A DNA stretch of 64,000 nt from Fulvivirga ligni (GCF_021389935.1 NZ_CP089979.1:4507001-4571000); one strand, 5' to 3'. Positions 1 to 8,263 are shown, counted from the first letter of the stretch. The notes: generated by a model not told the origin, from the sequence alone. Made by a program: numbers and translations.

Positions 1-48
1 AAACACCTCTCAAGCCCCTAAAACAGCTTTCTGAAAATTATTTTCGAT

Positions 49-69
49 ATACATAGCATAACAATGTAT
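49..69. promoter_or_regulatory. Inverted repeat, candidate PadR operator
   Basis: A perfect 6-bp inverted repeat ATACAT / ATGTAT with a 9-nt spacer lies just upstream of the PadR-family gene. PadR proteins are known to bind ACAT/ATGT dyads and to autoregulate; that this dyad is the operator is inference. It also argues against translation starting at the ATG embedded in it (64). Confidence 0.4.
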
Positions 70-120
70 TATATTTCATATACTTGCATTGTATTACTAC
101 TTAATATAAACCACGATGCT

Positions 121-465
121 TTGGAAAATCAATTTTTAGAAAAATGGAAATCACAAGTCAAGAAAGGGACACTATCCTTTATTGTACTGAATGCCATCAG
201 CAAAAAAGAGCTTTATGGCTATGAACTGATTGAGATGATTAAGGAAGCCACAGACATAGAAATTGCCGAAGGCACCTTATATCCTCTAATGAACCGACTG
301 AAAAAAGACGGTCTGGCCACCTCAAAATGGGTGGAGCAGGAATCAGGTATTCCCAGAAAATACTACCTGCTTACCAAGGAAGGTGAAGCCACTTTAAAAC
401 TCATGCAGAACTACTGGAATGAGTTAGATACTTCAATTAAAAACTTTATGCAAGATGGAATTTAG
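121..465 (+). CDS. PadR family transcriptional regulator
   Basis: Small winged-helix repressor of about 114 residues. The helix LYGYELIEMIK, the recognition region EGTLYPLMNRLKKDGLA and the wing GIPRKYYLLT are diagnostic of PadR N-terminal domains. The frame is open from an ATG at 64, but the first 19 codons there (hydrophobic, overlapping an ATACAT/ATGTAT dyad) do not look like PadR; the family typically begins close to ENQFLEKWK, so the TTG at 121 is preferred. The gene overlaps the next one by 11 nt, the usual translational coupling of padR with a HAAS-domain membrane gene. The ligand is unknown. Start uncertain, family certain. Confidence 0.85.
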   Translation: MENQFLEKWKSQVKKGTLSFIVLNAISKKELYGYELIEMIKEATDIEIAEGTLYPLMNRLKKDGLATSKWVEQESGIPRKYYLLTKEGEATLKLMQNYWNELDTSIKNFMQDGI

Positions 466-1051
466 AGCAATAGAATTTAAAGATACCAACGCTCAGCGCG
501 TATACAACAACTACATAGCCACACTTAAGAATGTAACAAAACCATTATCTACTTCTGATTCACAGGAAGTTTTGATGGAGTTTAATAGTCACATTTACGA
601 ACACTTGCAGCAGACAAGCACGCAGCCTGAGTTAGAAAGATTATTAAACATCATTGATAAACTTGGCGCTCCGGAAGAGGTACTCAGACCACTGGTTGCA
701 GATAAGCTTCTTGAGAAAGCCACTAAATCCTTCAATCCGGTAGATGTGCTACGAGCTTTATCGGTAAACATTACAAACGGCCTAAGCTATGCCTTCTTCG
801 CCCTGTTGTACTTAACATTAGGAGGCTTTGTTTTCTTGATCTTCGCTAAGCTATTCAATCATGATCAGGTGGGCATGTTCTATCAAGATGACAAATTCAC
901 CGCGCTGGGTATGGTAAAAAACTCTGAAAACTACCAAGAGGTACTCGGCGACTGGTTCATACCGGCCATGATCCTTTCTGCAGTTATCACCTATATATTG
1001 ATAACCCTTTTATTAAAAATTAAAAAGTCATTCAATAAAAAGACATCCTGA
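455..1051 (+). CDS. HAAS-domain (DUF1700-like) membrane protein
   Basis: A 198-residue protein. The N-terminal cytoplasmic part (about residues 10-100) has the helical, acidic pattern of the HAAS signalling domain that normally partners PadR regulators, including a segment LGAPEEVLRPLVADKL. Two transmembrane segments follow (about 113-134 and 168-188). It overlaps padR upstream by 11 nt and shares one base with the next start (TGATG), so the three genes form one translationally coupled operon. HAAS proteins are thought to transmit envelope state to PadR; the family assignment rests on the pattern and the context. Confidence 0.7.
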   Translation: MEFRAIEFKDTNAQRVYNNYIATLKNVTKPLSTSDSQEVLMEFNSHIYEHLQQTSTQPELERLLNIIDKLGAPEEVLRPLVADKLLEKATKSFNPVDVLRALSVNITNGLSYAFFALLYLTLGGFVFLIFAKLFNHDQVGMFYQDDKFTALGMVKNSENYQEVLGDWFIPAMILSAVITYILITLLLKIKKSFNKKTS

Positions 1052-2376
1052 TGAAAAATTCATTAATCACCCTATTCCTTCTATTTACCTTATCTGCTTT
1101 TGGTCAAGACTTTATAACTTCAGAAAAAGCTGCTGAAATAGAAGCTTATATCAAACACTTTGATAGCAACCACCAACTGATGGGCTCCGTTGCCATTCAG
1201 GAAGGGAATACCACCAGAGTCAATGTCACTTTTGGGGAAGCCAATTTAACTGATAATGAGCACCTTAAGTATACCGTAGGCTCTATATCCAAATTGTTTG
1301 TGGCCGTAATGATAGCCCAACTTCAGGAAGAAAATAAGCTCAACTTGGACACCAAGTTAAGCAAGTTTTTCCCTCAAGAGCCTAATGCTAAAAACATCTC
1401 TATCAAACAGATGCTTAACCACACCAGTGGATTGAAAGATTTTGTTTCAAAAGATGACAGCCTTCATTATTGGTTAAAAGAGCCGAGATCAGAAAAGGAA
1501 ATTTTAGATGAAATTGTGAAACAAGGTGTGGCTTTTTCAGCAGGTGATAGCATAAGTTATTCTAATTCAGCCTACTACCTTCTAGGGAAAATTTTGGAAA
1601 TCAAATATAAAAGCGATTTCAAGAGTATTGTGAATAAACAAATAGTGGAACCACTGCATTTGAAGAACACTGTTGCCATTGACAATAAGAATATCACAGC
1701 TCACGTGGCTTCGTCATATACAAGAGCCGAGAATGATTGGAATGTTATTGAAGAATTTTACTTCCCAAATGTAACAGGAGCTGGAAATATTGTGTCAACA
1801 CCCACAGACCTGAACACGTTTATTAGTGCTCTTTTCAGCCATAAACTTATCAAAGAGGAAACTCTAAATGCTATGCTTCCTAAAGGTAAAGACTGGTTTG
1901 GTTTAGGTATAATGAAGGTGCCATTCTATGACCTCATAGCCTATGGACATGGTGGTGATACCTACGGCACCCACTCGGTAACCGTTCATGATCCTAAAAA
2001 CAATCTTACCTATAGCTATGTGATTAATGGTGAGAAATATCCCACTAATGATTTTGCCATAGGGCTGTTAAGCATCATATACGACAAGGAATATACCTTG
2101 CCCGAATTTGGTACCTATAATCCCGATCTTGCGCTTTATCCTTTGTATGAAGGAACCTATGGTGCAGAAGGCTTCCCAATTGATATAAAGATATTCAAAG
2201 ATGGAGACAAACTGTTAGCTCAGGGTGATGGTCAACCGTCATTCCCTCTCACCCCCACAGATAAGCATAGCTTTGAATTCAAAACAGCTGGAGTAAAGGT
2301 GACTTTTGATCCAGATAACAAAAAGCTAGTTCTGCATCAGGGAGGCCAGGCCTTTGAGTTGATGAAGAAGATTTAG
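1051..2376 (+). CDS. Secreted serine hydrolase, class C beta-lactamase / DD-peptidase fold
   Basis: 441 residues with a cleavable signal peptide (LFLLFTLSAFGQ). The penicillin-binding-fold catalytic triad is visible: SxxK as GSISKLFVAVM (nucleophile Ser and Lys), YxN as YSNSAYYLLG, and the HxG motif as GHGGDTYGT. The last 100 residues form a separate beta-rich tail, as in many Bacteroidota esterase/D-aminopeptidase homologues. It is the third gene of the PadR-HAAS operon, coupled by a one-base overlap, and is followed by a strong hairpin. The substrate cannot be read from sequence; peptidoglycan peptide, ester or beta-lactam are all possible. Confidence 0.8.
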   Translation: MKNSLITLFLLFTLSAFGQDFITSEKAAEIEAYIKHFDSNHQLMGSVAIQEGNTTRVNVTFGEANLTDNEHLKYTVGSISKLFVAVMIAQLQEENKLNLDTKLSKFFPQEPNAKNISIKQMLNHTSGLKDFVSKDDSLHYWLKEPRSEKEILDEIVKQGVAFSAGDSISYSNSAYYLLGKILEIKYKSDFKSIVNKQIVEPLHLKNTVAIDNKNITAHVASSYTRAENDWNVIEEFYFPNVTGAGNIVSTPTDLNTFISALFSHKLIKEETLNAMLPKGKDWFGLGIMKVPFYDLIAYGHGGDTYGTHSVTVHDPKNNLTYSYVINGEKYPTNDFAIGLLSIIYDKEYTLPEFGTYNPDLALYPLYEGTYGAEGFPIDIKIFKDGDKLLAQGDGQPSFPLTPTDKHSFEFKTAGVKVTFDPDNKKLVLHQGGQAFELMKKI

Positions 2377-2381
2377 TTTAG

Positions 2382-2416
2382 AACCAGCCGGGGTAATTGT
2401 TTATTCCGGCTGGTTT
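2382..2416 (+). terminator. Rho-independent-type hairpin after serine hydrolase
   Basis: AACCAGCCGG and CCGGCTGGTT form a perfect 10-bp stem with a 14-nt loop 5 bases after the stop codon. The T-run after it is short. Confidence 0.6.
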
Positions 2417-2492
2417 ACATACTTAATCATCAAGTTCACCACCTAACTCACCTCTTTAACCACTCACCCACTCCGCACCTCTTGACTTAGGA

Positions 2493-2506
2493 TTATTACG
2501 TAATAA
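2493..2506. promoter_or_regulatory. Perfect 14-bp palindrome upstream of protease lipoprotein
   Basis: TTATTACGTAATAA is fully self-complementary and ends 20 bases before the ATG at 2527. The position suits a dimeric-regulator operator; the regulator is unknown. Confidence 0.35.
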
Positions 2507-2526
2507 CATTTAATAAATCCTAGACC

Positions 2527-3807
2527 ATGAAAAACCTATCCTACCTTCTTCTGACCGCACTCTTATTGTTAGGCTGTTCTACAGCTGAAAAACCAGAGAA
2601 TATTGATCCGTATCTTTCAGGTTTGCTGAATAAAAATGACTACTTCCGACTTCGTGATGAAGTGAATAAACACGGCAATTTGCTTCCTGAAGATAAACGG
2701 CTCTACTATCTAACCCATATTAAAAGCGCATTTTTCAAAGGCACTGAATCTAATGAATATGCAGATGAGCTGCTCAAGAGCTATGGCGAAAAGCTCAATG
2801 ATTCTACGTTGATTGAATTATATAACATTAAGGCCAACAACCACCTGAGAGCTTATGAGTATGAAAAGGCCGCCTCGTCCTACAGCACTATTTTAACAAA
2901 GTATAGTCATGGCCTGGACAGCGCCGAGATAGCCGATTATGAAAACAGCAAAGCACTTTTTGGTGCCTTAAATAAGGTGAATGCTCAAAAAATGCACTTA
3001 AATAAAAATACCACAATCCCAGGCAAAAGAAACCAATTTACTCACCTGATGGTGCCGATTCGGGCAGGTGGAATCAATGATGAATTCATTTTTGATACGG
3101 GAGCCAATCTTTCAACCATCGCCAGAAGTATAGCCGACACTTTGGGCTTCAAGATTATCGAGGCCAGCATACAGGTGGGCTCATCCACTGAGCATATGGT
3201 ACAGTCAGAATTAGCTGTGGCTGACACCCTCTATTTAGGCGATATCCTTTTTGAAAATGTGGTCTTTTTAGTCCTACCAGATGAACAATTGAGCTTCCCT
3301 TCCATCAATTATGAGATTCATGGAATAATTGGTTTTCCCGTAATCTATCAAATGGGTGAAGTGAGACTATCCAACGATGGTTCGATATTTATACCAGCCC
3401 ATCCCGTCAAAAAAGAGCTCAACAACCTGTTTATGTCCGGCTTAACACCTATTACAAAGCTGATTACCCCTGATGATACATTGCTCTGTAATTTCGATAC
3501 CGGAGCTACCAGCACCGATTTATCAGTGCAATATTATCAGCGTCACAAACAGAACATAGAGCAAGTTGGCGAACTGAAGAAGCGACAAATGGGTGGAGCT
3601 GGGGGCATGACTGAATCAGAACAATATATAATTCCTGATTTCAAATACACACTAGGATCTAAAAGCGGCACTATTGATTCAGTGGCTGTTCACACTATGG
3701 AGCTAAAATTTATGGAGGGTTACGATGCCAATATAGGTCAAGATATTATAACACAATATGACCAGCTCATACTGAATTTTAAAGATATGTATATAGATTT
3801 TGAATGA
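2527..3807 (+). CDS. Lipoprotein with retropepsin/pepsin-like aspartic protease domain
   Basis: 426 residues. A lipobox (LLLLGCST) follows a short hydrophobic leader, so the product should be a cell-envelope lipoprotein. Two aspartic-protease signatures are present: FDTGAN at D190 and FDTGAT at D324, each followed by hydrophobic-hydrophobic-Gly segments (IIGFPVI about 260; NIGQDII near the C-terminus). Two DTG lobes on one chain indicate a pepsin-like pseudo-dimer. The N-terminal 150 residues are helical and TPR-like. It stands alone with its own upstream palindrome. Substrate unknown; the family is clear. Confidence 0.8.
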   Translation: MKNLSYLLLTALLLLGCSTAEKPENIDPYLSGLLNKNDYFRLRDEVNKHGNLLPEDKRLYYLTHIKSAFFKGTESNEYADELLKSYGEKLNDSTLIELYNIKANNHLRAYEYEKAASSYSTILTKYSHGLDSAEIADYENSKALFGALNKVNAQKMHLNKNTTIPGKRNQFTHLMVPIRAGGINDEFIFDTGANLSTIARSIADTLGFKIIEASIQVGSSTEHMVQSELAVADTLYLGDILFENVVFLVLPDEQLSFPSINYEIHGIIGFPVIYQMGEVRLSNDGSIFIPAHPVKKELNNLFMSGLTPITKLITPDDTLLCNFDTGATSTDLSVQYYQRHKQNIEQVGELKKRQMGGAGGMTESEQYIIPDFKYTLGSKSGTIDSVAVHTMELKFMEGYDANIGQDIITQYDQLILNFKDMYIDFE

Positions 3808-3890
3808 GGCTGAATTGCCACCATTGACATAAAAGGATTATCTAAATAGGTGTTTTTTTAATACTTTGGTTAAAATAATAACGCAGACCA

Positions 3891-4256
3891 ATGATCACTA
3901 CTCCTGAACACGATGCCAAGATTGCCAAGATGACTTTTTCGTCAGTATACCCTCATTACGTTACCAAAGTGGAGAAAAAAGGCCGGACCGAAGAGGAGCT
4001 CCTTCAGGTAATAGAATGGCTCACCGGCTTTGACAAAGCTCAATTGGATAAACTGAAAGATGAGAAGGTCACTTTTGAAACGTTCTTCAACCAAGCCACT
4101 TTAAATCCCAACGCCGAATTGATAACAGGAGTCATCTGTGGATACAAAGTGCAAGACATTCAAACCCCTCTAACCAAACAAGTCAGATACCTCGACAAAC
4201 TTGTAGATGAACTAGCCAAAGGCAAAAAGATGGAGAAGATTTTAAGAGAGGGTTAA
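3891..4256 (+). CDS. DUF2200 family protein
   Basis: 121-residue cytoplasmic protein. KIAKMTFSSVYPHYVTKVEK and the following KGRTEEELLQVIEWLTGF are the characteristic N-terminal signature of DUF2200; the C-terminus has the expected QVRYLDKLVDELAKGK helix. The function is unknown. Length matches the family. It is the last gene before the first repeat array. Confidence 0.85.
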   Translation: MITTPEHDAKIAKMTFSSVYPHYVTKVEKKGRTEEELLQVIEWLTGFDKAQLDKLKDEKVTFETFFNQATLNPNAELITGVICGYKVQDIQTPLTKQVRYLDKLVDELAKGKKMEKILREG

Positions 4257-4517
4257 TTAAGGTAATACTTCTAGGAATTGTTAGGTTGAATTGTGGTGAA
4301 ACATGTGCACCTCAGGTTGTTGCACTCTAAATATAGTCAGCAATTCTGATCGTCGACCCTTCGACGGGGCTCAGGATGACTCGGTGACGGTATTTAATTG
4401 TGATATAATCATTTCGTTTATAAAGTTTAAAGAATGAGTCATAAGCATGAAGATTCGTAGGTTGAGACACTACGAAGACGAGGGCTTCATAAAATGGCAA
4501 TAGCACCTAACTATCAC

Positions 4518-4638
4518 AAAACGTCATTCTGGAATTCAGTAGCGTAGCGGATGAATATCCGGAATCTTACTGTTGGGTTTCTAGAGGCTGAACAGTAAGA
4601 TTCCGGCTCTCCGCTGCGCTGCGGCCGGAATGACGTTT
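4518..4638. repeat. C element copy 1 (REP-like long hairpin)
   Basis: Nested inverted repeats: outer AAACGTCATTC / GAATGACGTTT, middle AGCGTAGCGGA / TCCGCTGCGCT (one wobble), inner CCGGAATCTTACTGTT / AACAGTAAGATTCCGG (16 bp, perfect). Copies 2 and 3 lie at 5538 and 7968. Confidence 0.8.
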
Positions 4639-4737
4639 AGTTTGGCTTATCTGTTCTTTTCTATGAAGTCCAAGTTGATTTAACTGGGTGGAGCTTCGTA
4701 GGTGGAGACACCTACAAAGGCGAGGGCTCCATAATTG

Positions 4738-5124
4738 CTCGGATGGTAGTGAGACATATTGGCACTTCAGGTTACTGCCCCTCTAAACATAGTCAGCAAT
4801 TCTGATCGCCGACCCTTCGACGGGGCTCAGGATGACTCGGTGGTGGTCTTCAAATCTAAACAGCATCACCTCGATAGAACCATCTAATCTTGCTGCTCAG
4901 TCGTAAGGTGAACTTAATATAAAGAACAGGCTTATCTCAAGTCCTTAGTGGCAGTCCATACCTATTGCATGCTGCCGCTCTCGGAAGACCTTGCAGCAAG
5001 AAAGATTTTTTTGTTACTTTTTTGATCGACTGAAAAAAAGTAAAGAAACCTGGGCTATGAAAAGCTGAAAGGATTAGTCGCAGGTCTGGAGTTTCGTGGG
5101 GGGGGAGACACCTACGAAGGCGAT
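4738..5124 (+). repeat. A-B-D repeat unit 1
   Basis: About 385 bp unit: GATGGTAGTGAG leader, A core with the GTCGACCCTTCGACGGGG-type sequence at about 4808, B with inverted repeat arms (CTTGCTGC at about 4889, GCAGCAAG at about 4993, and the CTTTTTT/AAAAAAG hairpin at 5014-5043), and terminal D palindrome (5093-5118, 5' arm degraded to TTCGTGGGG). Three further copies start at 5125, 7115 and 7545. Confidence 0.75.
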
Positions 5125-5504
5125 CAAAAGATAATGAAGCATATTCAGGCTGCCTATACTTTAAACCTAGTCAGCAATTCTGATCGCCGACCCTTCGACG
5201 GGGCTCAGGATGACTCGATGGTGGTCTTCAAATCTTGACAGAGCATTATCTATTAATTATAGAGGAATAAATCTTGCTGCTCAGTCGTGTGATAAACTTC
5301 ATATAAAAAACAAGCTTATCTCAAGTCCTTAGTGGCAGTCCATATCTATGGAATAATGCCGCTCTTGGAAGACCTTGCAGCAAGAAAGATTTTTTTGTTA
5401 CTTTTTTGAGCGACTGCAAAAAAGTAAAGAAACCTGGGCTATGAAAAGCTCAAAGGATTAGTCGTAGGTCTGGAGTTTCGTAGGTGGAGACACCTAAGGC
5501 GAGA
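5125..5504 (+). repeat. A-B-D repeat unit 2
   Basis: Second tandem copy, directly abutting unit 1. The D palindrome at 5477-5496 has lost the CGAA end of its right arm (CACCTAAGGC), the same truncation seen in unit 4 at 7907-7926. This links units 2 and 4 as copies of each other. Confidence 0.75.
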
Positions 5505-5537
5505 GCTTTATAAATGGCAATATCACCTCACTATCGT

Positions 5538-5658
5538 AAAACGTCATTCCGGAATTCAGTAGCATAGCGGATGAATATCCGGAATCTTACTGTTGGGTTT
5601 CTAGAGGCTGAACAGCAAGATTCCGGCTCTCCGCTGCGCTGCGGCCGGAATGACGTTT
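5538..5658. repeat. C element copy 2 (REP-like long hairpin)
   Basis: Same architecture as copy 1. The right inner arm reads AACAGCAAGATTCCGG instead of AACAGTAAGATTCCGG, which leaves a G-U pair if transcribed from the minus strand. Confidence 0.8.
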
Positions 5659-5856
5659 AGTTTGGCTAATCTGTTCTGGAATTTCGCAGGTGGAGACACC
5701 TACGCAGGCGAGAGAAAGTAAGGCATGCTACCACTGGCATTACAAATGCCATTCTCTACAAATCCTTGTTGAAAACCAGGATTAGTCAGTAATACTTATA
5801 AGATTTGCACCCCATCTGTAACAAATCCTCTTCTATCCAGTCTCCCAATAAAAACC

Positions 5857-6663
5857 ATGAAAACCCTAACCTTTTCTCTCATTTTCACATTTACCATCTT
5901 CTGCACTTCCACAGCGCAAACCCTTGATACACTGATCGATGTAGGTACACATAAGCTTCATTTTAAAATTATTAAAGGCTCTCGTACTCCCATTCTATTT
6001 GAAGCTGGTAATGGTGATGATGGAAGTGTTTGGGAGCCTATAGTCAACGAAATCCATAAGGCAACGCAAGCCACAATTATCACCTATGACCGTGCTGGGC
6101 TGGGTCTTAGCGAAATTGATACAACCACCATATCCTTTCAACAGGAAATTAAAGATCTAGAGACTGCATTAATAAAATTAGGTTTCAATGATGGCATTAT
6201 GAATGTAAGCCATTCTTTTGGCGGCTTCTACTCAATATTATTTGCGTCTAAAAACCCTTCAAAAATTAAGGGCGCTGTGTTTATTGATACAGCTCTCCCC
6301 TGCTCGATGACGCAAGAATGGTCACAAAATTTCATAAGCAATATATCAGAAGAGGACTGGAAACTTATCAAAACCCATAAAATCGGGCTTTATTATGTTC
6401 TTAAGAACTTGTCCGACATTTCTAATTACATGAGCAATAAAACGCTTCCCGCCGCCCTACCAGTCACCATAATAGGCGCAGAAATACAACAGCCCTACCT
6501 CACACCAAATGAACAACAACAATGGATCGATTGTCAGGAAGCTTTTGGAGCCTTACCGAACCATAAATATGTGCAAGCTCAAGGCGCTCATCATAAAATA
6601 TGGAAGGATAAGCCACAACTTGTAATAGATGAAATAGTTCAGATGTATAACAGGGTGAACTAG
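5857..6663 (+). CDS. Secreted alpha/beta hydrolase
   Basis: 268 residues with a signal peptide (LIFTFTIFCTSTAQ). Alpha/beta-hydrolase features: TYDRAGLGLSE strand-helix, nucleophile elbow VSHSFGGFYS where the usual first glycine of GxSxG is serine (S-H-S-F-G), candidate acid in FIDTALP, and a catalytic histidine in GAHHKIW near the C-terminus. It resembles the proline iminopeptidase/esterase branch but no substrate can be assigned. It sits between the two repeat arrays with the downstream VOC gene. Confidence 0.75.
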   Translation: MKTLTFSLIFTFTIFCTSTAQTLDTLIDVGTHKLHFKIIKGSRTPILFEAGNGDDGSVWEPIVNEIHKATQATIITYDRAGLGLSEIDTTTISFQQEIKDLETALIKLGFNDGIMNVSHSFGGFYSILFASKNPSKIKGAVFIDTALPCSMTQEWSQNFISNISEEDWKLIKTHKIGLYYVLKNLSDISNYMSNKTLPAALPVTIIGAEIQQPYLTPNEQQQWIDCQEAFGALPNHKYVQAQGAHHKIWKDKPQLVIDEIVQMYNRVN

Positions 6664-6738
6664 GCAGTAATGAATTACCGAAACAGTATATCCATATGAG
6701 AAAAAGGTTATCTTTAATCAAATCATAAAATCAACATT

Positions 6739-7095
6739 ATGCTGACCTCCATCCATCCTAAACTTCCCATGCGAAATAAAAACGTCACTAAGGATTACTA
6801 TGTTAATCAACTGGGGTTCAGCCAATTCGGAAGCGCTGACTATCCGGACTATCTTATGGTGGAGAAGGATAATGTGCAGATTCATTTCTTCTTATTCGAG
6901 GGGTTAAAGCCAAAAGAAAACTACGGTCAGATATATTTAAGAACGGATGACATTGAGCAACTGTACCAATCGCTTCTTGATAATGATACAGCAATACACC
7001 CCAACGGAAAACTACAAACCAAGCCATGGGGCCAAAAAGAATTCTCTTTGTTAGATCCTGATAACAACTTAATTACTATTGGCCAGGAGGTTTAG
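6739..7095 (+). CDS. VOC family protein (bleomycin-resistance/glyoxalase fold)
   Basis: 118 residues. One complete VOC repeat pair: HPKLPMRNKNVTKDYYVNQL with the strand IHFFLFEG, then YLRTDDIEQLYQSL and the C-terminal FSLLDPDNNLITIG. The pattern matches bleomycin-binding-type VOC proteins that sequester small molecules rather than metal-dependent lyases. It is 75 bp downstream of the hydrolase on the same strand and directly upstream of repeat array 2. Ligand unknown. Confidence 0.75.
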   Translation: MLTSIHPKLPMRNKNVTKDYYVNQLGFSQFGSADYPDYLMVEKDNVQIHFFLFEGLKPKENYGQIYLRTDDIEQLYQSLLDNDTAIHPNGKLQTKPWGQKEFSLLDPDNNLITIGQEV

Positions 7096-7114
7096 CTGCT
7101 TAAACAGGATTTCA

Positions 7115-7507
7115 TTTCGAACGGGAGTGATACATATTTGCAACTCAGATTACCTGCACTCTAACATAGTTAGCAATTCTGATCGTCGACCCTTCGACGG
7201 GGCTCAGGATGACTCGGTGGTGGTCTTCAACTCTTGACAGTAGCACCTCGAAAATAGAACCATATAATCTTGCTGCTCAGTCGTGAGGTGAACTTAATAT
7301 AAAGAAAAGGCTTATCTCTAGTCCTTAGTGGCAGTCCATACCTATTGCATGCTGCCGCTCTCGGAAGACCGTGCAGCAAGAAAGATTTTTTTTTTACTTT
7401 TTTGATCGACTGCAAAAAAGTAATGGAACCTTGGTTATGAAAAACCTGAAGAATTAGTACCGCAAAGGCCTGGAGTTTCGTAGGTGGAGACACCTACGAA
7501 GGCGAAG
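7115..7507 (+). repeat. A-B-D repeat unit 3
   Basis: Contains the A core at 7190-7212, the B stem TTACTTTTTTG / CAAAAAAGTAA at 7394-7422 (perfect 11-bp arms), and an intact D palindrome at 7477-7500. Confidence 0.75.
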
Positions 7508-7544
7508 GCTACATAAATGGAAATATCCGAAGCGAATCTATTAG

Positions 7545-7934
7545 TCATGTCAGATGGTAGTGAGTCATATTTGCTCCTCAGATTACCTGCACTCTAAACA
7601 TGGTTAGCAATTCTGATCGTCTACCCTTCGACGGGGCTCAGGATGACTCGGTGGTGGTCTTCAAATCTTGACAGCATTACCTCGATAGAACCATCTAATC
7701 TTGCTGCTCAGTCGTGAGATGAACTAATATAAAGCACAGGCTTATCTCAAGTCCTTAGTGGCAGTCCATATCTATGAAATAATTTCGCTCTCGGAAGACC
7801 TTGCAGCAAGAAAGATTTTTTTGTTACTTTTTTGATCGACTGCAAAAAAGTAAAGGAACTTTGGCTATGAAAAACCTAAAGAATTAGTGGCGCAAAGGCC
7901 TGGAGTTTCGTAGGTGGAGACACCTAAGGCGAGG
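7545..7934 (+). repeat. A-B-D repeat unit 4
   Basis: Same unit with A core at 7618-7640 and the truncated D palindrome at 7907-7926; it leads into C copy 3. Confidence 0.75.
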
Positions 7935-7967
7935 GCTTCATAAATGGCAATATCACTTCACTATCGC

Positions 7968-8083
7968 AAAACGTCATTCCGGAATTCAGTAGCGTAGCGG
8001 ATGAATATCCGGAATCTTACTGTTGGGTTTTTAGAGGCTGAACAGCAAGATTCCGGCTCTGCGCTGCGGCTGGAATGACGTTT
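7968..8083. repeat. C element copy 3 (REP-like long hairpin)
   Basis: As copies 1 and 2, but 5 bases are missing from the right middle arm (CTCTGCGCTGCGG) and the outer right arm reads CTGGAATGAC. The inner stem of 16 bases is kept except for one A-C mismatch. Confidence 0.75.
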
Positions 8084-8112
8084 CGTTTGAAGGTGATCTA
8101 ACTGGCTGAAGA

Positions 8113-8134
8113 TTCGTAGGTGGACACCTACGAA
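8113..8134. repeat. D palindrome (terminal copy)
   Basis: TTCGTAGGTG-GA-CACCTACGAA: perfect 10-bp arms with a 2-nt loop. The other seven copies start at about 4454, 4695, 5093, 5477, 5683, 7477 and 7907. Confidence 0.8.
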
Positions 8135-8229
8135 GGCGAGCGGCAGTAAGGCATGCTACCTCTAGCATCACAAATGCCATTCTCAACAACCCTCGATATA
8201 AACGGGGATTAGGACAAGTAGTATAGTTA

Positions 8230-8250
8230 CCCCTCGCAATCAACGAGGGG
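8230..8250 (-). terminator. Hairpin after PHP-like hydrolase gene
   Basis: CCCCTCG / CGAGGGG form a 7-bp GC-rich stem with a 7-nt loop, 14 bases beyond the stop codon of the minus-strand gene. There is no strong U-tract, so termination is inferred. Confidence 0.4.
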
Positions 8251-8263
8251 CAACTCATATCCA

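Larger units (their letters stand above)
4282..5787. repeat. Composite intergenic repeat array 1
   Basis: 1.5 kb without a credible gene, made of repeated modules in the order A-D-C-D, A-B-D, A-B-D-C-D-E. A contains GACCCTTCGACGGGGCTCAG; B carries CTTGCTGC / GCAGCAAG and CTTTTTT / AAAAAAG inverted repeats; C is a long hairpin of about 120 bp; D is the palindrome TTCGTAGGTG-GAGA-CACCTACGAA; E is a terminal GGCATGCTACC segment. The last 1.05 kb (4738-5787) is a diverged copy of array 2 at 7115-8212. Short ORFs across it change frame between copies, so it is treated as non-coding. Confidence 0.85.
7115..8212. repeat. Composite intergenic repeat array 2
   Basis: A 1.1-kb non-coding block in the module order A-B-D, A-B-D-C-D-E, the same order and orientation as 4738-5787. 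The two arrays form 1-kb direct repeats flanking the hydrolase and VOC genes. Units 3 (7115-7507) and 4 (7545-7934) are joined by a spacer of about 40 bp. The short ORFs inside coincide with palindromic repeats and are not credible genes. Confidence 0.85.

Noticed and set aside
7227-7493. 88-codon minus-strand ORF across repeat unit 3
   Set aside because: It runs through the B and D palindromes. The equivalent frame is broken in the other three units, so it is a by-product of the repeat.
4334-8210. CRISPR array
   Set aside because: Repeats are hundreds of bases long, unevenly spaced, without unique spacers of constant length, and no cas gene is near.
4738-8212. Composite transposon with terminal insertion sequences
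   Set aside because: The flanking 1-kb repeats contain no transposase frame, and no target-site duplication was visible.
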